NCBI GenBank assembly: GCA_964553375.1 | Contig: CAZKKN010000011.1 | Location: forward strand, 1 to 43,819 | Reading direction: 5' to 3' | DNA: 43,819 nt | Source of the DNA: UBA9715 sp964553375 | GTDB lineage: Bacteria; Actinomycetota; Coriobacteriia; Coriobacteriales; Eggerthellaceae | Shown: piece by piece, positions 31,825-38,875 of the stretch | Layout of the letters: every line of letters begins with the position of its first letter | Numbering within the stretch: the stretch's first letter is position 1 | The notes under the pieces: model-generated | Told to the model about the DNA's origin: nothing | What the model saw: the letters and a program-made list of their open reading frames with translations, nothing else | Database searches by the model: none | Translations under genes and position numbers: made by a program

Positions 31825-33657
31825 CTAGGATTCCGCTTTCCAATCCTCGCCGATTATCACAAGGAAATCGGCATCGACCAAAAGGTAGCTGCCGTCGTTT
31901 TTGAACGCCTGACCTTGACCGATGTAGCGAACGATCTGCTCAGCCTCATACTCTTCGTTGTCGTTGTTATACACCACCAGCGTGTGCGGGTAAGCATAGC
32001 CCTCAGCCACGTCGCCCACCATCACGTTCACGAAGCCGCTGTCCATCAGCTTGGTTCGGGTCTGGGCGGCAGCTCCTTGGATGTTCGTGCCGTTCTTCAC
32101 GGTGACCGACGCATATTTGGGCGAGGTATCCAACCCGGCTTCACCGCCCGAAGAGCTCAGCACAAGACCGGTCGTCTCATCCACAATGGTGCTCTCGGCC
32201 GGAGGCAAACCCTTATTCATGCGCTCGATCATCGACTTCCAAGCGCCCTTATCGATATACTCGCACCACATATCACCAACGTATTGGCTGGTCGTGGGGG
32301 CTGCGGCCGTGAAAATGTCCTGACTCGAATCAAGTCCCTTCATGGTCTGAGCGAGGCCTATGATGTCGGTTATCTCCAAGTCGGTGCTCACGAACTGCGA
32401 AAGCGCCTGGACCGATCCCGCAATGGTGGCAATATCGGAATCAAGGAGCTTCTTGGCAATGGCCGAAAGCACTAAGCGCTGATTGGCAGCGCGCATGGCG
32501 TCGGGGTGGGCATTGTCGATGAACGTATTGCGCGAGCGGCAGAGAATCAGCGCACCATCGCCATCGAGCGTCTGCTCCCCCGCCTCCAGCGAACCGCCGG
32601 CTTCCCAGTCGTCGATGGCCACAGGAACATCCACCTCTATGCCCCCGAGTGCGTCCACCAAACCGCTGAAGCCATCGAAATCCACTTGGGCATAATGGGA
32701 GATGGGCACACCGGCTAGCTGCGATACCGTCTCCACGGCCAGCGCCGGACCGCCCAACCCGTAAGCGGCATTGATCTTCTGCTCGCCGTATCCTGGCAAA
32801 TCCACCATGGTGTCGCGCCCGATGGACACAAGCGCAACCTTCTTCTCCACCGGGTCGATGCGCGCAAGCATCATGGAATCGCTGCGGTACATTCCGCCGA
32901 ACTCCGCATCGCCATCGCGCACCGCTGATCCGTCGGTGCCCAAAAGCAGCAGGTAGAACGGCTCATTGGCCATATCGGTCTTGACCAGCGCGTTGCGGAG
33001 GTTGTCATCTATATTGCTATGCAGATTGCCGGTGATGTTATTCATATAGGCAAACGCCGCACCGCCGCCCAACAGCACAACTGCCAGCACAGCCCCTAAA
33101 ATGATGGGGAGCTTACGCCGCCGTTTGGACGAATGCTTCTTGCCCGCCCCCGATCCATAGGAATCCCGGGAGTAGCTCGACACGTCCCCTCCCCGGGCAT
33201 AGTTGGGTGATTCCCGGGAATAGCTGGCCACAGGCTCACGGGATACCAAAGGATGGGCGGCCTTCAGATCTTCAAGCCGCTTGACAGCAGCTGCGTTCTC
33301 CGCTGCCGCCGGCGGTTGCTGTTGCTTTTCGGGCCAAGGGTCGGTCTCTTTTATGCGCATGTCATCGAAGAACCTATCGGCATAGGGCTGGCGGCGGCGC
33401 GAGACGCTATGACTGCCCACCCGGCGCCCGAAACCGCCCGCACTGGCAACCTGGCCGCGATTGTCATAGCCCGATTCGCGACGCAATGAGCGGCCACGTC
33501 CGGTTTTCACAGATGAATCACGGGATGCGCCGGAAGTGTAGTGTGACCGGTCATAGCGCCCGCTCCCTGAAAAGTCGAAGTCGCGCTGATCCCGGTCCCT
33601 ATTCCATTTGCGGTCGTCGAAGTTGCCTTGATCGCCCCTTCGCCTTCGATCGCCCAT
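31825..33657 (-). CDS. LytR-CpsA-Psr (LCP) family cell-wall glycopolymer ligase
   Basis: A 610-aa protein. Residues 1-180 are a cytosolic, disordered region rich in Arg, Asp, Ser, Gly and Tyr, with repeats such as SYSRES and SYSRDS; a membrane helix follows (about 183-205). The extracytoplasmic LCP domain (about 235-400) has LGTDGSA, RSDSMMLARIDP, VSIGRDTMVDLPGYG, KINAAYGLGGPALAV and LCRSRNT with the Arg/Asp residues that bind the polyprenyl pyrophosphate. A LytR_C domain ends the protein (about 520-605). LCP enzymes attach teichoic-acid-like or polysaccharide polymers to peptidoglycan. The long basic N-terminus could be a substrate of the PASTA kinase in this window. AAGGAAGG precedes the ATG. 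Confidence 0.9.
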   Translation of the reverse strand: MGDRRRRGDQGNFDDRKWNRDRDQRDFDFSGSGRYDRSHYTSGASRDSSVKTGRGRSLRRESGYDNRGQVASAGGFGRRVGSHSVSRRRQPYADRFFDDMRIKETDPWPEKQQQPPAAAENAAAVKRLEDLKAAHPLVSREPVASYSRESPNYARGGDVSSYSRDSYGSGAGKKHSSKRRRKLPIILGAVLAVVLLGGGAAFAYMNNITGNLHSNIDDNLRNALVKTDMANEPFYLLLLGTDGSAVRDGDAEFGGMYRSDSMMLARIDPVEKKVALVSIGRDTMVDLPGYGEQKINAAYGLGGPALAVETVSQLAGVPISHYAQVDFDGFSGLVDALGGIEVDVPVAIDDWEAGGSLEAGEQTLDGDGALILCRSRNTFIDNAHPDAMRAANQRLVLSAIAKKLLDSDIATIAGSVQALSQFVSTDLEITDIIGLAQTMKGLDSSQDIFTAAAPTTSQYVGDMWCEYIDKGAWKSMIERMNKGLPPAESTIVDETTGLVLSSSGGEAGLDTSPKYASVTVKNGTNIQGAAAQTRTKLMDSGFVNVMVGDVAEGYAYPHTLVVYNNDNEEYEAEQIVRYIGQGQAFKNDGSYLLVDADFLVIIGEDWKAES

Positions 33658-33708
33658 GAGAATATCCTTCCTTGTGCTGCATTTACGGTGTCATTCAAGG
33701 CGTTGGTT

Positions 33709-35889
33709 TCAGTTAGCACCCAGTTTCTCACAAATAAAGGCATTTGCGGCAAGTTCGACCGAATCATCAAGAACCTTGAGCGTGAACGGCGGCTTTCCTT
33801 CGCGCCTCGCCCGCCGCTCCAGGGCTCGGCGCAGCAGCTCATCGGCTATCTCGGGATTCTTCGCCAGCAGCGGGCCATGGAGGTAGGTGCCTATCACGTT
33901 CCGGTAACACACGCCATCGGCTTTGTCGGCATCGTTGTTGCCGAAGCCGCACTCGCCGATCACCGTACCGAACGGCCGGGTATCCGGACCCAGATACGTA
34001 CGCCCGGCATGGTTCTCATAACCTACCACCGCATGCTGGGCAAGCGGGCTTTTCAGCGCGATGTTCCCTATGAGCCTGTTGTGCGATCCGCCTTCAGCTC
34101 GCTTGGTGGTGAGGTCCACCAGTCCCAGGCCAGCCACCTCCTCATCACCCATCAGCCATTGATGGCCGATGATCTGGTAACTTCCGCATATGGCCAGCAT
34201 AACGCCCCCATCTTCCACGTAGCGGCGCAGCTCATCGGCGTTTGCGAACAGCTCCTCGGAGGCCAAACGCTGCTCTCGGTCGGGGCCTCCGCCGGAGAAG
34301 ACGATGTCCACATCGCTTAAGTCCATGGCATCACCATGATTGATAGCGCGCACCTCCACATCAAGTCCCTGGCGGCGCGCCCGCTCAGCGAGCACGATCA
34401 CATTCCCGCCGTCGCCATAAAGATTGAGCAGGGTGGGATACAGATGGGCGATGACCAGCTTAGGGGCATCGGAATCGGGCGCAACAGCGACATCCTTGGC
34501 CGAGGAATCAACCGCATCTCCGAAACGCTCAGGGCACACCGGCTCCCCCTTCGCCCCATCGGAGCCTTGAGCCATAGCGTCCAGCTGCGCCTTCACTCCA
34601 GGCAGCGCGGTGTAATTCGCAATCACATAGAGTTTGGCCTCAGGGGAAAGAGCAACGGCCTTATCGAAGAAATCCCGTGCACCGTCCACCAGCTGCGCAT
34701 CGATTCCCGCATATTTCAGCCGTACCTGCATATCGTTTTTGCGGATGCCGCCAGCGAATACCAGCAGATCGGGAACATCGGCGAGCTCCTGGAAATCTAT
34801 GTCCCAAAGCCATGAGACATCGCGGCCGTCGGCCTCTTTATCGTTGATGTAGAAGGCCACGGCTTTGGGGCCCTCCCCCTCCACGACGATCTTCAGGTTC
34901 TGGTTGAAACCCGTGGGGTTCTTCGCCAGATTCAAGAGCACCGAGTGACCGCATATTTCGTAGCGCTGAAGCCGCCCGTTCTTGGGATTGAATTGGCGAA
35001 TCGCCTGGTCAAGCGCCTCTGGCGATGCTCCCGCCAAATCTGCCAAAGCACTCACTGCAAGCAGGTTGTACACCATATACGCCCCGGCAAGGTGGGTATG
35101 GACCTCATGGCTCCCCTTCGGCCCCTCCACCGTGAAGCGGGTCGAATCCTCCCCGAAGACGATGGCGCGCGCTTGGTAGACCGGGGTGCTCCGAGCAAAA
35201 CCGCAACTCGGACAAATATAGCCCCCTAACTGGCCGTACTGACGCCATTCATATTCCAGCATGGTGGAGCAGCGCTGGCACATCCGGGCATCGGCCACGG
35301 TATTCTGCGCCAGACCCATAGATTCCCCAATGCCGAAAGGCACCTTGGGATTCTCCACCGCATCGGCGATGGCCTGGCAAAGCGGATCGTCAGCGTTGTA
35401 GACCAGCGTCGTTTGCGGGGATTTTCGCAACGTGGCGGCGATGCTCTCTTGGATATGATCGATCTCCCCCACGCGATCCAGCTGGTCGCGGAAGAGGTTG
35501 AGCAGAAGCACGTAACGGGATTGCAAGCCCGGCAGGATCTTCGCCAGCCAAAGCTCGTCGCACTCGAAAACACCCCAATCGGCATGCTTGGAATGGAGAA
35601 GCGCCGTGGTCACGCCGGAATCCAGGTTGGCGCCCGTGCGATTGCAAGTCACCGTGTTCCCCGCTGCTTGGAGGACATCAGCCAGAAGGTTCGTCACCGT
35701 GGTCTTGCCGTTGGTCCCCACCACGCAAATGGATGCGTCCACCCTTCCTCGCAGGTCAGCAACAAGGCGCGGGTCGATATACAGGGCGATCTTCCCGGGG
35801 AAATTGGCCGCCGGGCGCCGAAATACATACTTGAGGCCCCAGGTGGAAACAGCGCTCACCGCCTGAGCCAACCCGAAACGCAATCCCAT
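33709..35889 (-). CDS. MurT-GatD fusion: lipid II isoglutaminyl synthase in one chain
   Basis: A 726-aa protein. The MurT part (about 1-430) has the Mur ligase ATP loop VVGTNGKTTVT (58-67), a four-Cys zinc ribbon (CQRC near 201 and CPSC near 225) and the DUF1727 C-terminal domain. After a linker of about 40 residues, a GatD-type class I glutamine amidotransferase begins near 474 (LVIAHLYPTLLNLYGDGGN) with the nucleophile in AICGSYQ (about 566) and His in GTYLHGPLL (about 670). Together they amidate D-Glu of lipid II to D-isoglutamine using glutamine. MurT and GatD are usually separate genes of about 440 and 240 aa. The start at 35889 has GGAGG upstream; in-frame sequence further 5' runs into tRNA-Thr. 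Confidence 0.9.
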   Translation of the reverse strand: MGLRFGLAQAVSAVSTWGLKYVFRRPAANFPGKIALYIDPRLVADLRGRVDASICVVGTNGKTTVTNLLADVLQAAGNTVTCNRTGANLDSGVTTALLHSKHADWGVFECDELWLAKILPGLQSRYVLLLNLFRDQLDRVGEIDHIQESIAATLRKSPQTTLVYNADDPLCQAIADAVENPKVPFGIGESMGLAQNTVADARMCQRCSTMLEYEWRQYGQLGGYICPSCGFARSTPVYQARAIVFGEDSTRFTVEGPKGSHEVHTHLAGAYMVYNLLAVSALADLAGASPEALDQAIRQFNPKNGRLQRYEICGHSVLLNLAKNPTGFNQNLKIVVEGEGPKAVAFYINDKEADGRDVSWLWDIDFQELADVPDLLVFAGGIRKNDMQVRLKYAGIDAQLVDGARDFFDKAVALSPEAKLYVIANYTALPGVKAQLDAMAQGSDGAKGEPVCPERFGDAVDSSAKDVAVAPDSDAPKLVIAHLYPTLLNLYGDGGNVIVLAERARRQGLDVEVRAINHGDAMDLSDVDIVFSGGGPDREQRLASEELFANADELRRYVEDGGVMLAICGSYQIIGHQWLMGDEEVAGLGLVDLTTKRAEGGSHNRLIGNIALKSPLAQHAVVGYENHAGRTYLGPDTRPFGTVIGECGFGNNDADKADGVCYRNVIGTYLHGPLLAKNPEIADELLRRALERRARREGKPPFTLKVLDDSVELAANAFICEKLGAN

Positions 35890-35943
35890 GCAAGCCTCCA
35901 TCCTTTTACTTGGGGAAAGTATACCTGGGTCGCCGAAGAAACG

Positions 35944-35970
35944 AAAACGGGCCGGGTAAAACCCAGCCCG
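35944..35970 (-). terminator. Rho-independent terminator of tRNA-Thr
   Basis: On the minus strand, a 10-bp stem (35970-35961 and 35957-35948, one G-T wobble) with a 3-base loop, followed by TTTT, eight bases after the CCA end of the tRNA. Confidence 0.85.
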
Positions 35971-35978
35971 AGGACTTA

Positions 35979-36054
35979 TGGAGCCAACGAGCGGACTCGA
36001 ACCGCTGACCTGCTCATTACGAGTGAGCTGCTCTACCAGCTGAGCCACGTTGGC
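35979..36054 (-). tRNA. tRNA-Thr (CGT)
   Basis: Cloverleaf on the minus strand: acceptor GCCAACG/CGTTGGC, D stem GCTC/GAGC, anticodon loop CTCGTAA (anticodon CGT), T arm with GGTTCGAGTCC, T73 and encoded CCA. A good terminator follows. Confidence 0.95.
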
Positions 36055-36081
36055 AACAGCGCATCGGATGCGCGAATATGC

Positions 36082-36110
36082 ATTATATATAAGTTACCGA
36101 AATAATGCCA
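36082..36110 (-). promoter_or_regulatory. Promoter of tRNA-Thr
   Basis: On the minus strand a perfect TATAAT (36087-36082) is preceded 17 bases upstream by TGGCAT (36110-36105), placing a start near 36075. Divergent from it, TACAAT at 36141-36146 on the plus strand is a plausible -10 for fhaA. Confidence 0.5.
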
Positions 36111-36205
36111 TAAACTTCCGTGAACAATTACTACTTGGGGTACAATTGACCGAATAGTCAGCCGAGAAAACGACTCGTTGAAAACGTAGCAACTAAGGAG
36201 TAGAA

Positions 36206-37201
36206 ATGGGGATTTTCTCGCGATTCGAAGACAGAATGGAAGACACGGTGGAAGGCGCCGCTTCACGTTTGTCCAAGGCGCCCATATCTCCGGTGCAAAT
36301 CGCCAAGAAGGCAGAAAAGCAGATGCGCCGCGAGACCATGGTCGGTGCTGGCAAGGAATACGCACCCACGCTGTACACTGTGCTCGTGAACCCCGATGAC
36401 GATGCCCGGCTCTTCGGGTACTACCCCACCCTGGCCGGGGAAACCGAAACCTACCTGAAAGCCAAGGCGGCCCAAGAGGGCCTGGTGATGGACGGAAACC
36501 CGCTGGTGCGCTTCATCGTGGATGACAGCCTTCGCCATGGGAAGTTCGATATCGTAGCCGAAACGGTAGCCGCACCTATCATCGCCCGCTTGCGCGAGGA
36601 GGAGATGCAGCGTTACGGCATCGCCCCCCAGCCGCACACCGGCGCTGGGCGCCGCACCCCCGCAGCAGCCGCAGCGAGTGCCTCCGCGGCTGCTCGCCAG
36701 CCGCTGCCCTACGTATCCGAGCGCGATATCGATCGCTCCATAGATTACGGCGAGTACACCTTCGACAGCGGCAGCTTCGACAAATACGACCCCAACTACG
36801 GCAATGGAGCCTACGACGATTACAGCTATGGCAATGAGCCCTATCAGGCGGCTCCCAACACGGTGGCCTACGCCGGCGCTGCTCGCGGTGACGCGGGCCC
36901 CGACTTCCGCAGCGTGGGTGCTCGCCTCATCGATTTGAAGCAGCGCCGCCCCTACGATCTGGCGGGGACCACCCTCACGATGGGGCGCGATTCGGCTTGC
37001 GACATCACGGTGAACGACATCAATGCCTCCCGTCGCCATGCCGAGCTTTCTCAGAATGCGCAGGGACTCTGGATGATCACCGACCTTAACTCCACCAACG
37101 GCACGTTGGTGAACGGCCAGGCCATCGCCTCACAGCCCTTGTACGTAGGCGACGTCATCACCATCGGCAAAACCGACTATGAGTTCGCTCTGGCGCAATA
37201 G
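36206..37201 (+). CDS. fhaA: FhaA: DUF3662 and FHA domain protein
   Basis: A 331-aa protein. DUF3662 domain at about residues 1-120 (MGIFSRFEDRMEDTVEGA, ISPVQIAKKAEKQMRRE), a central low-complexity part with YG, YD and N repeats, and a C-terminal FHA domain at about 240-330 (LTMGRDSACDITVNDINASR, RRHAEL, DLNSTNGTLVNG) that binds phosphothreonine. In mycobacteria FhaA binds MviN and is a target of PknB in controlling peptidoglycan precursor flipping. It is first in a five-gene operon for growth control. The ATG follows AAGGAG. Confidence 0.92.
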   Translation: MGIFSRFEDRMEDTVEGAASRLSKAPISPVQIAKKAEKQMRRETMVGAGKEYAPTLYTVLVNPDDDARLFGYYPTLAGETETYLKAKAAQEGLVMDGNPLVRFIVDDSLRHGKFDIVAETVAAPIIARLREEEMQRYGIAPQPHTGAGRRTPAAAAASASAAARQPLPYVSERDIDRSIDYGEYTFDSGSFDKYDPNYGNGAYDDYSYGNEPYQAAPNTVAYAGAARGDAGPDFRSVGARLIDLKQRRPYDLAGTTLTMGRDSACDITVNDINASRRHAELSQNAQGLWMITDLNSTNGTLVNGQAIASQPLYVGDVITIGKTDYEFALAQ

Positions 37202-37228
37202 CTGCGCATTTGACCCAAGGAGGCCATT

Positions 37229-37645
37229 GTGATCGACGTCGTGCTCTTGATCGGGCGCTTGCTTTTCGTCGCCCTGCTGTATCTGTTCCTTTTCGCCATC
37301 ATGCGTACGGGCATCGGCTTGGTGCGCGGCCAGCGTAAGAAGGAGCGCACGTGGAACCTTGCAGTGGAGCGCGGGCCTAAAGAACTGCGCGGTGTTTCCA
37401 TCGCCGTTCGCGGGCCAGTGGTGGTGGGCCGCTCTCCCAACGCCGACATCGTAGTGGGCGCAGGGTACGTCTCTGCCCGCCATGCCCGCTTCACGCTCAT
37501 GGGGCAAAACCTCTTCGTGGAGGACCTAGGCTCCACCAATGGCACCGCAGTGGATGGCACGCTCATCACCGAACCCACCTCCTTAAACGACAATGACGTG
37601 GTCAACGTTGGCGACGTCTCGATTCGCGTGCGACTGAGTTCCTAG
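37229..37645 (+). CDS. fhaB: FhaB: membrane-anchored FHA domain protein
   Basis: A 138-aa protein with one N-terminal membrane helix (about residues 1-28) and an FHA domain (about 55-138; VVGRSPNADIVVGAGYVSAR, RHARFTL, DLGSTNGTAVDG). It starts with GTG after AAGGAGG. In actinobacteria FhaB (FipA) reads PknB phosphorylation and acts at the division site. Same order as in mycobacteria. Confidence 0.92.
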   Translation: MIDVVLLIGRLLFVALLYLFLFAIMRTGIGLVRGQRKKERTWNLAVERGPKELRGVSIAVRGPVVVGRSPNADIVVGAGYVSARHARFTLMGQNLFVEDLGSTNGTAVDGTLITEPTSLNDNDVVNVGDVSIRVRLSS

Positions 37646-37672
37646 CCGCCCATCCGATGAACAGGAAGACCC

Positions 37673-38875
37673 ATGATCCAAGCCGAATCGCATAGCTCCG
37701 CCGAACACGCTCGGGAGAAAGCCGGAGCCACTTTCGGCAGCAGAACCGACGTGGGTCTGGTGCGCGAGCAGAACGAGGATTCCCTGGCGGTGGCACCACC
37801 GCTTTTCGTCGTGGCCGATGGTATGGGGGGTCATGCGGCAGGCGAGGTGGCAAGCGAGATAGCCGTACGCACCATCACCGAATGCGCCCCGAGCTACCCC
37901 GACGCCGAAGAGCTGGGCAATGCGGTGGAAGTGGCCAATCGCGCTATCATAGATGCGGCGCTGACCGGTGAGGGCCGCGAGGGCATGGGGACCACCTGCA
38001 CCGCCGCCATCATGGCTGGAGGCCGCCTGGTCATAGCCCAAGTAGGCGATTCCCGCGCTTACCTTCTCCATCAGGGCCGGTTATCCCAGATCACCCGGGA
38101 CCATAGCCTTATGGCCAACATGATAGAAGCCGGCCAGATCACGCCCGAGGAGGCACGGTATCACCCGAACCGTTCGGTCATCACACGAGCGCTCGGCAAC
38201 GATATGAACATGGTGCCCGACCTCTACGAGATAGACGTGAACGAGGGCGACCGGCTGCTGCTTTGCTCCGACGGCCTGACCTCCATGCTGGAGGACTCGG
38301 CCATCGAGGCCACCATGAACCGCAACCCCGACCCCCAGCACTGCGCCTCTGTGCTGGTAGACGAGGCTATCGCCGCGGGCGGTTTGGATAATGTGACCGT
38401 TATCGTGGCGGATGTGGAAGGTGCCTCCAAAAGCCGCCATAAGAAGATGGCCCGCAAGACCAAGGCCACCGTTACCGTGATTCTGAGCCTGCTCGTCATA
38501 GCCATCGCCCTGGCTATCTTCGGCGGTTATACCTATCTGCACAACACGGCCTATCTCACTCAAAACGACGAGGGCTATGTGGAGGTCTATCGCGGCGTGC
38601 CGGGCAACGTCATGGGATTCACCTATTCTGAGTTGGTTGAAAGCACCGACATCCGCGTGGCCGACCTGAACCCTTCGGCTGCCGAGAGCATCGCAAACGA
38701 CATGCGCGTAGCGAGCCTGGACGAAGCTCTTGCCCTTGTGGAATCCTATCGTGAGCAGCAAAAAGCCCCCGATACCGCCACAGCTGGCGAAGAGAACGCC
38801 ATCGAAGGCAGCGCTTCAGCCCAGGCCGCCTCCCCCAGCTCCGCTGCAAGCGAGAATCAGGGAGGCAGCGCCTGA
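37673..38875 (+). CDS. pstP: PP2C-family Ser/Thr protein phosphatase (PstP/Stp)
   Basis: A 400-aa protein. PP2C domain at about 15-255: TDVGLVREQNEDS, FVVADGMGGHAAGEVAS (Asp metal ligands), GTTCTAAIM, QVGDSRAYLL, DHSLMANMIEAG, DRLLLCSDGLTSM and GGLDNVTVIVADV. A membrane helix follows (about 262-287), then an extracytoplasmic part ending in an Ala/Ser/Glu-rich tail. It removes phosphates placed by the PknB kinase. Its stop overlaps the next gene start (TGATG). Confidence 0.93.
   Translation: MIQAESHSSAEHAREKAGATFGSRTDVGLVREQNEDSLAVAPPLFVVADGMGGHAAGEVASEIAVRTITECAPSYPDAEELGNAVEVANRAIIDAALTGEGREGMGTTCTAAIMAGGRLVIAQVGDSRAYLLHQGRLSQITRDHSLMANMIEAGQITPEEARYHPNRSVITRALGNDMNMVPDLYEIDVNEGDRLLLCSDGLTSMLEDSAIEATMNRNPDPQHCASVLVDEAIAAGGLDNVTVIVADVEGASKSRHKKMARKTKATVTVILSLLVIAIALAIFGGYTYLHNTAYLTQNDEGYVEVYRGVPGNVMGFTYSELVESTDIRVADLNPSAAESIANDMRVASLDEALALVESYREQQKAPDTATAGEENAIEGSASAQAASPSSAASENQGGSA

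Noticed and set aside
36055..36205. Possible small gene upstream of fhaA
   Set aside because: No frame with a start and ribosome site; the stretch is explained by divergent promoters of tRNA-Thr and fhaA.
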